Source: Clostridiales bacterium
GTDB taxonomy: Bacteria > Bacillota > Clostridia > Lachnospirales > Lachnospiraceae
Direction of reading: 5' to 3'
DNA: 57,208 nucleotides
NCBI GenBank assembly: GCA_012520655.1
Contig: JAAYNW010000007.1
Coordinates: forward strand, 1-57,208
A program made the position numbers and the translations under genes. The notes under the pieces were generated by a model. The model made no database searches. It had not been told where the DNA came from and saw nothing but the letters and a program-made list of their open reading frames with translations. Every line of letters begins with the position of its first letter. The first letter of the stretch is position 1. Below, one piece after another: positions 9,735 through 17,522 of this stretch.

Positions 9735-9747
9735 GTGTAAGCAAAAT

Positions 9748-9796
9748 AGAAAGAAGAACGCATTTTTATGATTCAGATGCGTTCTTCTTTCTCTTG
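9748..9796. terminator. Strong 16-bp hairpin terminator after ilvA
   Basis: AGAAAGAAGAACGCAT (9748-9763) and its exact reverse complement (9777-9792) form a perfect 16-bp stem around a 13-base loop. The purine-rich and pyrimidine-rich arms supply T-rich 3' ends on both strands. The rest of the gap to yitT (9797-9963) holds no feature I can identify beyond the yitT ribosome binding site. Confidence 0.85.
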
Positions 9797-9963
9797 ATAA
9801 ACATAAAAAGAATTGATATCGCGAACCGGAGAAATACTCGCAAGAACAGAATCGGTATGATAGAATAAAGAATAGAAATCCATGTAATGGAAAATCTTAT
9901 TTATGTGAATAATCGAGTAATTCAAGTGGTTAAGTAGCTTGAAGACTGTGAAGGAGACGCGAT

Positions 9964-10902
9964 ATGAGAAGGACGTCAAATATGGAAGAAGATAAGTATA
10001 TTGTGGAGATAGAACAAGAATATGAGAAGAAAAAGGAAGAAGAGAAGACCGTAAAGCAGAGGGTTATCGATTATATTGTCATTACGCTTGCTTCGGTTGT
10101 ATATGCGGTCGGGGTCAGTCAGTTTATCGATCCGAACAATTTGGCCCCCGGCGGTGTAACGGGTGTTGCTATTATTTTAAACCGTATTGTGCCGATAGAA
10201 ACAGGTACGCTTATTTTGATTATTAATGTACCAATCATTATATTAGGCATGTGGAAGTTCGGAGTTCGGTTTATTATTTCCACTTTTTATGCCATTGCCA
10301 CTACATCGCTTTTTACAAACTTATTGGCGCCCCTTGGAGCAGCGACGGACGATCTTCTGCTTGCATCACTCGCAGGGAGCGTGTTAATCGCCATTTCTAT
10401 GGGTATTATTTTTAAAAGAGGTGCGACCACCGGGGGGACGGATATTATTATTAAATGCTTAAGGTTGAGATACCCGCATTTGAAAACAGGGATGTTATTT
10501 TTCCTGACGGATGTAGGTGTTGTAGCAGCTTCTGCATTTGTATTCCAAGATATCGATTCGGCATTATATGCCGGAATAGCGGTTATCGTTACGTCCATGG
10601 TGCTGGATATGGTTCTTTATGGCCGGGATGAAGCCAAATTAATCTACGTAATAAGCGACCACTCAAATAAGATTACGGACAGGCTCTTGGCGGAGCTGGA
10701 TATTGGTGTAACACACTTGAACGGACAGGGAGCATACAGCAGGAAAGAAAAACAGGTTATCATGTGTGTGTCGAAAAAAACGCTTGCACCCAGAATAGAG
10801 GAGATTGTAAGAGAAGAGGATGCGGATGCATTTATGATAGTGACGAGTGCCATGGAAATATTCGGAGAAGGATATAAGAGTTATTTTAGCGAAAAGGTTT
10901 GA
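9964..10902 (+). CDS. YitT family membrane protein (DUF161 + DUF2179)
   Basis: A 312-residue integral membrane protein of the widespread YitT family, whose substrate is unknown. After a charged 35-residue N-terminus there are about five hydrophobic segments (first near 40-60). The family stretch FIDPNNLAPGGVTGVAIIL and the GATTGGTDII loop are present. A C-terminal cytoplasmic DUF2179 domain (about 225-305) contains GVTHLNGQGAYSRKEKQVI. AAGGAGA precedes the ATG. It is followed by an AT-rich gap with a palindrome and then the GH25 gene. The family call is confident but the function is not known. Confidence 0.88.
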   Translation: MRRTSNMEEDKYIVEIEQEYEKKKEEEKTVKQRVIDYIVITLASVVYAVGVSQFIDPNNLAPGGVTGVAIILNRIVPIETGTLILIINVPIIILGMWKFGVRFIISTFYAIATTSLFTNLLAPLGAATDDLLLASLAGSVLIAISMGIIFKRGATTGGTDIIIKCLRLRYPHLKTGMLFFLTDVGVVAASAFVFQDIDSALYAGIAVIVTSMVLDMVLYGRDEAKLIYVISDHSNKITDRLLAELDIGVTHLNGQGAYSRKEKQVIMCVSKKTLAPRIEEIVREEDADAFMIVTSAMEIFGEGYKSYFSEKV

Positions 10903-10924
10903 ACAGCATTTACCTTATATGATA

Positions 10925-10946
10925 ATTTTATCATGTATGATAAAAT
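10925..10946. repeat. 22-bp near-perfect palindrome, possible operator
   Basis: ATTTTATCAT (10925-10934), GT, ATGATAAAAT (10937-10946): two exact 10-base arms separated by two bases. No T-tract follows, so it does not look like a terminator. It lies about 70-90 bases upstream of the lysozyme/araC pair, where an operator would be expected. The regulator is unknown; the AraC-type protein encoded downstream usually binds direct rather than inverted repeats. Confidence 0.4.
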
Positions 10947-11012
10947 GTAATAATAAGATATAAATGAGATTCAGCATTGGCAGGTTGAGTGATTAGGCGA
11001 GGAACGGATAAT

Positions 11013-12170
11013 TTGAATAAGGGAAATTTAAATAAAAAAGAGGATTTTTTTATTCAGGATATCTCCGGAGAGAAAAGGAGAACGGGAATTAGAAAGAGAC
11101 ATAAGAAAAAAAACAGAGGACAAGGCGGTTCTGTATGGCTGTCCGCAATCTTATGCATTGTGGCTTTGGGAGCCCTAACCGGATGTCTTTATCTTTCGGT
11201 CGAAAACCATAATCTTGAGAGCGAAGTCAGCGAGGCGATGGCGTATATCGATGAGGTGAATTCCGTTACTACCTATACGGAAGAAGAAATGCAGACAATG
11301 ATAGAGGATGCTGCTTTAAAGGCTTCATCGGAAAGAGAAAAGGAACTCCTCGATGAGATAAAGGCCAGGATGGAAAGCGGAGATGGAACTTCTGCTATGC
11401 TTCGGTATTTTTATCCGGAGGAAATTGTCGTTGCTTCGGATAACCGGTATTATTTTTTTCCCATTCTGGATACAATCAAACATCATTCTTATAATGAGGA
11501 ACAGTTTGTCATGAATGAAGAGGGAATTTTGGAATATTTGGAGAATGGAGAGGCGGTCTCCCACAAAGGAATCGATGTTTCCAAATATCAGTCTTCAATA
11601 AATTGGGAAAAGGTAGCCGGAGACGGTGTTGAGTACGCATTTATCCGCCTGGGAATAAGAGGTTCTACAGAAGGCAAGTTGATTCTGGACGATACATTTG
11701 AAGACAACGTAAAGGATGCTTTGGCCAATAAGATTGATGTAGGTGTATATTTCTTTACACAAGCCCTCAACGAAGAGGAAGCGGTGGAAGAAGCAAAATT
11801 CGTTCTGGAAAACATTGAGGAATACGACATTACATATCCTATTGTGTTGGACGTGGAGGACATTGAGGTAAAGAATCCGAGAACGAAAGATATGACAAAG
11901 CAAGATTGGACGGACGTGTGTATCGCTTTTTGTGAGACGATTAAAGAAGCCGGATATATGCCGATGATATATGGTAATCTAAAAACATTTATGCTTATGG
12001 TGGATATGGAACAGCTTGAAGAATATGAAAAGTGGTTTGCTTATTACACCACGCCGCTATATTTCCCTTATGAATTCTCTATGTGGCAATATACTTCCAC
12101 AGGCAGCGTGGCCGGAATAAAGGGCGATGTGGATTTGAATATAAGTATGAAGGACTGGAAAAATGAATGA
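11013..12170 (+). CDS. Membrane-anchored glycoside hydrolase family 25 (lysozyme-type muramidase)
   Basis: Predicted to cleave the N-acetylmuramyl-1,4-N-acetylglucosamine bond of peptidoglycan outside the cell. A basic N-terminus is followed by one membrane span (SVWLSAILCIVALGALTG), a coiled-coil-like linker, and then a GH25 domain over the last 210 residues. That domain starts GIDVSKYQSSINWEKV and contains the catalytic-strand motif YPIVLDVEDIE and the closing WQYTSTGSVAGIKGDVDLN. It is a type II anchored enzyme rather than a secreted one. Starts are uncertain: TTG at 11013 has GAGGA eight bases upstream, while GTG at 10989 has a weak site. The last 8 bases overlap the araC gene, suggesting translational coupling. 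Confidence 0.88.
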   Translation: MNKGNLNKKEDFFIQDISGEKRRTGIRKRHKKKNRGQGGSVWLSAILCIVALGALTGCLYLSVENHNLESEVSEAMAYIDEVNSVTTYTEEEMQTMIEDAALKASSEREKELLDEIKARMESGDGTSAMLRYFYPEEIVVASDNRYYFFPILDTIKHHSYNEEQFVMNEEGILEYLENGEAVSHKGIDVSKYQSSINWEKVAGDGVEYAFIRLGIRGSTEGKLILDDTFEDNVKDALANKIDVGVYFFTQALNEEEAVEEAKFVLENIEEYDITYPIVLDVEDIEVKNPRTKDMTKQDWTDVCIAFCETIKEAGYMPMIYGNLKTFMLMVDMEQLEEYEKWFAYYTTPLYFPYEFSMWQYTSTGSVAGIKGDVDLNISMKDWKNE

Positions 12171-13008
12171 TATAGCAGGTACATATGAAAAGACCGGATA
12201 TCTGAATAAACATTATAAATTCTTTCATTTAAAGGATTCCGATAATAGGGAATTCGATTATCACTATCACGATTTTGACAAGATAATATATTTTATGGGC
12301 GGCAAGGCGGATTATATGATAGAAGGAAAGAAGTTTTTGCTGGAGCCCTATGATTTCATTTTTGTCAATCGAAATGAAATACATAAACCGATGGTCGATT
12401 TTTCCGCTCCTTATGAGCGTATGATCCTGTATATCGATCATGGTTTTATCGAAAAATATACAGATGATGCGTATGATTTGACCGAATGTTTTAAGCGTAC
12501 TTTTAAAGAAAAAACAAATATTGTCCGTTTTCCGGCAGTAGTGACCAGGCAGCTTTATGAGACGCTCCGCAGAATGGAAGAGAACGATAATGATAATGCC
12601 TATGCGGGTGAATTATATGGGGAGATTCTCTTTCTGGAATTCATGGTTCAGATGAACAGAGCTTGTTTAGAAAATGAATTTGCTTACCATCAGACAGCGA
12701 AATATAACAAAAAAATAATAGATATTATTCAGTTTATCAATGAAAATCTGTCGGAAGAGCTGTCTATTGACAGTTTATCCGAGAAATTTTATATGAGCAA
12801 ATATCATATGATGCGTCAGTTTAAAGAAGAAACCGGATATTCCATTCATCAATACACTTTGGAAAAAAGAATTCTTGCGGCAAAGTCCATGCTGTTAAAC
12901 GGAATTCCCGCAACGGTTGCCGCTATGGAATGCGGTTTTAAGGATTATTCTACATTTGCCCGCGCTTTTAAGAAAAAATCGGGCAGTATTCCCTCAAAAA
13001 TAAAATGA
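12163..13008 (+). CDS. AraC family transcriptional regulator with N-terminal cupin
   Basis: A 281-residue one-component regulator. The N-terminal half is a cupin sensor (FDYHYHDFDKIIYFMGG and FIFVNRNEIHKP); the C-terminal 100 residues contain two helix-turn-helix units (LSIDSLSEKFYMSKYHMM and IPATVAAMECGFKDYSTFAR). The ATG overlaps the stop of the GH25 gene (ATGAATGA), so the two are translated together and the regulator may control cell-wall or sugar-related genes. The ligand is unknown. The product is followed by a long hairpin. Confidence 0.9.
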   Translation: MNDIAGTYEKTGYLNKHYKFFHLKDSDNREFDYHYHDFDKIIYFMGGKADYMIEGKKFLLEPYDFIFVNRNEIHKPMVDFSAPYERMILYIDHGFIEKYTDDAYDLTECFKRTFKEKTNIVRFPAVVTRQLYETLRRMEENDNDNAYAGELYGEILFLEFMVQMNRACLENEFAYHQTAKYNKKIIDIIQFINENLSEELSIDSLSEKFYMSKYHMMRQFKEETGYSIHQYTLEKRILAAKSMLLNGIPATVAAMECGFKDYSTFARAFKKKSGSIPSKIK

Positions 13009-13011
13009 GCA

Positions 13012-13057
13012 AAGAGATAAGGGTGTCAAGAAAAAATACTTGACACCTTAATCTCTT
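13012..13057 (+). terminator. Long hairpin after araC; its 3' arm contains the next promoter's -35
   Basis: AAGAGATAAGGGTGTCAAG (13012-13030) pairs with CTTGACACCTTAATCTCTT (13039-13057) with only a small internal irregularity, closed by an A-rich loop. T-tract after the stem is short. The descending arm carries the TTGACA of the promoter at 13040-13068. Confidence 0.72.
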
Positions 13058-13068
13058 TATAGTATGAT
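13040..13068 (+). promoter_or_regulatory. Sigma-A promoter for ylxM-ffh
   Basis: TTGACA at 13040-13045, a 17-base spacer and TATGAT at 13063-13068; predicted start near 13075. The -35 element lies in the 3' arm of the araC terminator hairpin, so one sequence serves both functions. Confidence 0.82.
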
Positions 13069-13118
13069 AAGCATTGTGTTTGAGGAAAGTATTTCTTCGA
13101 GTGCATGGGAGAACTGTT

Positions 13119-13460
13119 ATGGAAAAGATTGTGGCACAAGGTTTGCTATATGACTTTTACGGAGAATTATTGACGGAGCATCAGCGTAAAATATACGAGG
13201 CTGCAGTGTATAATGACTTGTCTCTCAGTGAGATTGCGCAGGAAGAGGGTATCAGCAGGCAGGGAGTTCATGATCTGATAAAGAGATGCGATAATATTTT
13301 AGAAGGATATGAAAACAAACTTCATCTGGTTGAGAGATTCAATCGGATTAAGGATAAAGTGAAGTGCATCGATGAATTGACCGGGAATTGGCAGATCGGT
13401 CATGAACAGTTAAGAAATGAGATTAAAAAATTGTCGGATGAGATACTGGAAGCATTATGA
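13119..13460 (+). CDS. ylxM: YlxM / UPF0122 family protein (SRP-associated helix-turn-helix protein)
   Basis: A 113-residue protein with a sigma-70 region 4-like helix-turn-helix ([23 protein letters not shown]). It is encoded directly before ffh, as throughout the Bacillota. Homologues associate with the SRP pathway; the precise mechanism is not settled. The frame extends upstream to 13074, but the ATG at 13119 preceded by GGGAG gives the family N-terminus [19 protein letters not shown]. The gap to ffh is 38 bases. Confidence 0.9.
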   Translation: MEKIVAQGLLYDFYGELLTEHQRKIYEAAVYNDLSLSEIAQEEGISRQGVHDLIKRCDNILEGYENKLHLVERFNRIKDKVKCIDELTGNWQIGHEQLRNEIKKLSDEILEAL

Positions 13461-13498
13461 GCCGAATAGTACGGAGAAGATAGAATAAGAGGTAATGT

Positions 13499-14857
13499 AT
13501 GGCATTTGAAAGTTTGACGGACAAATTGCAAAACGTATTTAAAAATTTAAGAAGCAAAGGCCGTTTAACTGAGGAGGATGTGAAAACTGCCTTAAAAGAA
13601 GTAAAAATGGCATTGCTTGAAGCGGATGTAAATTTTAAAGTCGTAAAGCAGTTCGTAAAGGCAGTGGAAGAACGTGCGGTTGGAACCGATGTAATGAACG
13701 GTCTTAACCCCGGACAAATGGTTATAAAGATAGTAAACGAAGAAATGGTTGCATTAATGGGTTCCGAGACGACGGAGATTCAGATGCAGCCGGGAAAAGC
13801 GATTACCGTCATTATGATGTGCGGTTTGCAGGGAGCCGGTAAGACGACTACGACAGCTAAGATCGCCGGCAAATTAAAACTAAAAGGTAAGAAGCCGTTA
13901 CTTGTAGCTTGCGATATATATCGCCCGGCTGCGATTAAGCAATTACAGATAAACGGAGAAAAGCAAGAGGTAGATGTCTTTTCTATGGGAGAACATCACA
14001 ATCCCGTCGATATCGCCAAGGCCTCTTTGGAACATGCTCATAAGAATGGACACAATGTGATAATTCTCGATACTGCGGGACGCCTTCATATAGACGAAGA
14101 TATGATGACAGAACTTCAGAATATAAAGGCAAATGTAGATGTACACCAAACACTTCTCGTTGTGGATGCCATGACCGGACAGGATGCCGTAAATGTGGCG
14201 AAGCAGTTCGATGAGAAGATTGGTATCGACGGCGTTGTTTTATCGAAAATGGACGGCGATACGAGAGGTGGTGCCGCACTTTCCGTAAAGGCGGTAACGG
14301 GTAAGCCGATTCTTTATGTCGGCATGGGAGAGAAGCTTTCCGACCTGGAACAGTTTTATCCTGACCGAATGGCGAGCCGTATTCTAGGAATGGGCGATGT
14401 GCTCACTCTTATAGACAAGGTACAGGCTAATCTCGATATTGATGAAAATAAAGAAAAAGAGATGGCTGCCCGTATGAAAAAGGGCAAATTTGATTTCAAT
14501 GATTATTTGGAAAGCATGAAGCAGATGAAAAAGATGGGAGGCCTATCCAGTATTTTAGGAATGATGCCGGGTATGGGAAAGCAGTTGGGAGATGTGGAAT
14601 CCATGGTGGATGAAAAGCAGCTCGCAAGGATGGAAGCAATCGTACTTAGCATGACTGCGGCGGAAAGAGAAAATCCTAAGCTTTTGAATCTAAGCAGAAA
14701 GAGCCGTATTGCGAGGGGAGCAGGTGTTGATATTGCGGTAGTAAATCGTTTTGTAAAACAGTTTGAACAGTCCCAGAAGATGATGAAACAGCTACCGGGT
14801 ATGATGGGTGGCAAAAAAGGACGAGGTATGTTCGGCGGTATGAAATTTCCGTTTTAA
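13499..14857 (+). CDS. ffh: Signal recognition particle protein Ffh (SRP54)
   Basis: GTPase and RNA-binding subunit of SRP that recognises signal sequences on the ribosome. The 452 residues comprise an N domain, a G domain with [16 protein letters not shown] near 107, [12 protein letters not shown] and [10 protein letters not shown], and a methionine-rich M domain (about 300-452) containing [11 protein letters not shown] and [12 protein letters not shown], with a Gly/Met-rich tail. It follows ylxM and precedes rpsP after 32 bases, the conserved order. Confidence 0.97.
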   Translation: MAFESLTDKLQNVFKNLRSKGRLTEEDVKTALKEVKMALLEADVNFKVVKQFVKAVEERAVGTDVMNGLNPGQMVIKIVNEEMVALMGSETTEIQMQPGKAITVIMMCGLQGAGKTTTTAKIAGKLKLKGKKPLLVACDIYRPAAIKQLQINGEKQEVDVFSMGEHHNPVDIAKASLEHAHKNGHNVIILDTAGRLHIDEDMMTELQNIKANVDVHQTLLVVDAMTGQDAVNVAKQFDEKIGIDGVVLSKMDGDTRGGAALSVKAVTGKPILYVGMGEKLSDLEQFYPDRMASRILGMGDVLTLIDKVQANLDIDENKEKEMAARMKKGKFDFNDYLESMKQMKKMGGLSSILGMMPGMGKQLGDVESMVDEKQLARMEAIVLSMTAAERENPKLLNLSRKSRIARGAGVDIAVVNRFVKQFEQSQKMMKQLPGMMGGKKGRGMFGGMKFPF

Positions 14858-14889
14858 CATATAAAAATAATTTTGCGGAGGTGAAAAAC

Positions 14890-15135
14890 ATGGCAGTTAA
14901 AATCAGGTTAAGAAGAATGGGTCAGAAGAAAGCTCCTTTCTATAGAATCATTGTAGCAGATTCCAGATCCCCGAGAGACGGAAGATTTATCGAAGAAATC
15001 GGAACTTATGATCCTTCTACAGATCCGAGCACATTTAAAGTAAATGAAGAGCTGGCTAAGAAATGGTTGGCAAATGGTGCTCAGCCCACAGAAGTTGTTA
15101 ACAAGATTTTCAAATTGGCAGGTATTGAAAAATAA
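14890..15135 (+). CDS. rpsP: 30S ribosomal protein S16
   Basis: An 81-residue basic protein beginning [19 protein letters not shown], the classic S16 N-terminus, with [18 protein letters not shown] following. The ATG at 14890 has GGAGGTG six bases upstream; the frame can be read from a GTG at 14881 inside that site, which is not a likely start. It is in the ffh-rpsP-khpA-rimM-trmD block. Confidence 0.96.
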   Translation: MAVKIRLRRMGQKKAPFYRIIVADSRSPRDGRFIEEIGTYDPSTDPSTFKVNEELAKKWLANGAQPTEVVNKIFKLAGIEK

Positions 15136-15160
15136 GACCAGTCGCTTTTGGAGGTGGACT

Positions 15161-15388
15161 ATGAAGGAATTAGTTGAAGTAATTGCAAAAGCACTTGTTG
15201 ACAATCCGGATGAGGTTGTGGTAACTGAGAAATCAGAAGGCAGAAATATTGTTGTTGAACTTCATGTTGCACAGTCCGATATGGGTAAAATAATCGGCAA
15301 ACAGGGAAGAATTGCAAAAGCGATTCGTTCTGTTGTTAAGGCAGCATCATCCAAGGACAATAAGAGAGTGGATGTAGAAATCGTTTAA
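15161..15388 (+). CDS. khpA: KH-domain RNA-binding protein KhpA (YlqC)
   Basis: A 75-residue single KH-domain protein with the GxxG-containing loop GKIIGKQGRIAKAIR. KhpA homologues bind RNA broadly, usually as a heterodimer with KhpB/EloR, and affect cell division and RNA metabolism. The true start is the ATG at 15161 behind GGAGGTGG; the open frame upstream overlaps rpsP and is not coding. It lies 25 bases after rpsP and is followed by a hairpin before rimM. Confidence 0.93.
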   Translation: MKELVEVIAKALVDNPDEVVVTEKSEGRNIVVELHVAQSDMGKIIGKQGRIAKAIRSVVKAASSKDNKRVDVEIV

Positions 15389-15401
15389 AACCGATTGGCA
15401 G

Positions 15402-15433
15402 AATGAGGATGGATATTAGCCATCCTCATTTTT
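15402..15433 (+). terminator. Intra-operon terminator/attenuator between khpA and rimM
   Basis: AATGAGGATGG (15402-15412) pairs perfectly with CCATCCTCATT (15420-15430) around a seven-base loop, with five T residues ending at 15433. It would reduce readthrough from rpsP-khpA into rimM-trmD. Confidence 0.78.
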
Positions 15434-15451
15434 AGCACTTGGAGGAAAAGT

Positions 15452-15964
15452 ATGGAAGACAAGCTGAGAGTAGGTATTATCTCTTCAACGCATGGAATTA
15501 AAGGTGAGGTTAAAGTATTTCCGACGACGGATAATCCGGAAAGATTTAAGAAGTTAAAGCAGGTCATATTGGATACGGGAAAAGAAGAATTGGAACTTGA
15601 AATAGAAAGTGTTCGGTTCTTTAAGAAATTTTCTATTATTAAATTTAAGGGAATCAACAATATCAATGATATTGAGAAATATAAAGGAAAAGAGTTGTAT
15701 GTGACGAGAGAACACGCACAAAGGCTTCGCAGAAATGAATACTTTATTACCGATCTGATCGGAATGAAGGTGACGGAAGATACCGGTAGATATTTGGGGA
15801 TGCTGGAGGATGTGCTTAAGACTGGCGCCAACGATGTTTATACGGTAAAAACGGAAGACGGGAAAGAACTGTTAATTCCTGCAATAAAGCAATGCATTCT
15901 GGATGTCGATATGGATAAGCAGGAAATGAAAGTACATTTGCTGGAAGGATTGCTGGAAGAATAG
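15452..15964 (+). CDS. rimM: Ribosome maturation factor RimM
   Basis: A 170-residue 30S assembly factor that acts on the S19-containing head domain. The N-terminal RimM domain starts [18 protein letters not shown]; the C-terminal PRC-barrel domain includes ITDLIGMKV and [25 protein letters not shown] precedes the ATG. It lies just upstream of trmD, as in nearly all bacteria. Confidence 0.95.
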   Translation: MEDKLRVGIISSTHGIKGEVKVFPTTDNPERFKKLKQVILDTGKEELELEIESVRFFKKFSIIKFKGINNINDIEKYKGKELYVTREHAQRLRRNEYFITDLIGMKVTEDTGRYLGMLEDVLKTGANDVYTVKTEDGKELLIPAIKQCILDVDMDKQEMKVHLLEGLLEE

Positions 15965-15983
15965 TAAAGGGATGGATGCTGTC

Positions 15984-17396
15984 ATGAATTTTCATGTCTT
16001 AACGCTGTTTCCGGAGATGATATTGCAAGGGGGACAAACCAGTATTCTTGGAAGAGCGATAAAGAACGGATATATTACACTAAATGCGGTAGATATAAGA
16101 GATTATACGGAAAGCAAACATAAAAAAGTGGATGATTATCCATATGGAGGCGGTGCGGGCATGCTCATGCAGGCACAGCCTGTTTATGATGCATATCAGG
16201 CGGTAAGTAAGAAGCTTGAATCCGGTAAAGCTAGAGTGATTTACCTGACGCCGCAAGGCAGAACCTTTGAACAGAAAATGGCTGAGGAGCTTTCGAAGGA
16301 GAAGGATATTGTATTTCTCTGTGGACATTATGAAGGAATTGATGAACGTGTTCTGGAAGAAATCGTTACGGACTATGTATCTGTGGGAGACTATGTACTG
16401 ACCGGAGGAGAACTTCCGGCGATGGTAATGATTGACGCAATATCCAGGCTTGTCCCCGGCGTATTGAATAACGACACTTCGGCAGACTTTGAGACATTTC
16501 ATAACGATCTGTTGGAGTATCCTCAATATTCAAGGCCCGAAGAATGGAAAGGAAAAAGTGTGCCGCAAGTCCTTTTGTCGGGAAATCATACGAAAATTGC
16601 CGAATGGAGACTCGAACAGTCGATACGCAGAACGAAAGAACGGCGTCCCGACCTGTATGATAAGTATAAGAAAAAACAACAGGTAATCGAGAAGCTGCTG
16701 AAGAAAGATAAATTTCTCTATATAGATATGATAGAAAGCCTAAGGCGTGGGAGAGGAGAACTCATATATAATAAAGAAGGCGGAGTCGTGGTGAAGGATG
16801 GCGATGCCGGAATTTATATGCTTGCGGCATTCGACAGTGTGACGGCAGAAGAAATTGCAGATACCATACTATATGAGAATGAAACAGGGCAATTCCTTGT
16901 TCATCAGGAATGTCTGCTTAAGTCAATGGAAAAGCGATTCCGGATAGAAGAAGCTTTTCCTATTAAACACGCGGTATATACACAGAGGGTACCTCTTTCT
17001 GTTTCGAAAGAGATAACGTTTACCCCCTTAGGTATAGACTACTTGGAAGAAGTTATGGAACATTATCATATAGTGCCTGATGAAGCCTATATAAAAGAAA
17101 GACTCCTTAGCGGAAATATTATCGGTGCGTTCATTGAAGACAGACTTGCCGGCTTCGTAGGTATACACAAAGAGGGAAGCCTTGGAATCTTAGAGGTCTA
17201 TGAAGCGTACAGGAGAAAAGGGGTGGCAGCCTCTTTGGAAGCATATATGATAAACCGCCAATTATCTTGCGGTTATATACCTTATGGAGATGTTTTAACA
17301 AGCAACGAAGCCTCTTTGCATTTACAGGAAAAACTAGGGCTTTGTATATCCAAAGAAATATTATTTTGGGTAGAACTGAATGGATATTTGTGTTAA
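15984..17396 (+). CDS. trmD: tRNA (guanine-37-N1)-methyltransferase TrmD fused to a GNAT acetyltransferase
   Basis: The N-terminal 232 or so residues are a complete TrmD, which adds the m1G37 modification that prevents +1 frameshifting. It has FHVLTLFPEMI, the knot motifs YLTPQGRTF and LCGHYEGIDERV, VSVGDYVLTGGELPAM and SRPEEWKG. The frame then continues without a break for about 235 more residues through a short basic linker (KKKQQVIEKLLKKD) into a GNAT-type module. This has HQECLLKSME, AVYTQRVPL, GAFIEDRLAGFVGIHKEGS, the acetyl-CoA loop LEVYEAYRRKGVAASLEAY, and PYGDVLTSNEASLHLQEKLG. A normal TrmD has about 240 residues. An in-frame ATG at 15972 is the alternative start; 15984 gives the canonical N-terminus. 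The acetyltransferase substrate is unknown. Confidence 0.93.
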   Translation: MNFHVLTLFPEMILQGGQTSILGRAIKNGYITLNAVDIRDYTESKHKKVDDYPYGGGAGMLMQAQPVYDAYQAVSKKLESGKARVIYLTPQGRTFEQKMAEELSKEKDIVFLCGHYEGIDERVLEEIVTDYVSVGDYVLTGGELPAMVMIDAISRLVPGVLNNDTSADFETFHNDLLEYPQYSRPEEWKGKSVPQVLLSGNHTKIAEWRLEQSIRRTKERRPDLYDKYKKKQQVIEKLLKKDKFLYIDMIESLRRGRGELIYNKEGGVVVKDGDAGIYMLAAFDSVTAEEIADTILYENETGQFLVHQECLLKSMEKRFRIEEAFPIKHAVYTQRVPLSVSKEITFTPLGIDYLEEVMEHYHIVPDEAYIKERLLSGNIIGAFIEDRLAGFVGIHKEGSLGILEVYEAYRRKGVAASLEAYMINRQLSCGYIPYGDVLTSNEASLHLQEKLGLCISKEILFWVELNGYLC

Positions 17397-17522
17397 AATA
17401 AAAACACTGTAAGAATTTAGCACTCTACAACAGTAAAATTGCCGAGGACAGAGTTGTGACACGGCAGTATATTACGGGTAAGGAATAAAAAGATAAGAGT
17501 AGCAAGGAAGGAAGAACAGCAA

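Noticed and set aside
16650-16760. Possible frameshift or missed stop creating the TrmD-GNAT fusion
   Set aside because: The frame is continuous, with no stop, repeat or slippage signal at the junction, and both halves keep motifs in the same frame. Sequencing error cannot be excluded from the sequence alone.
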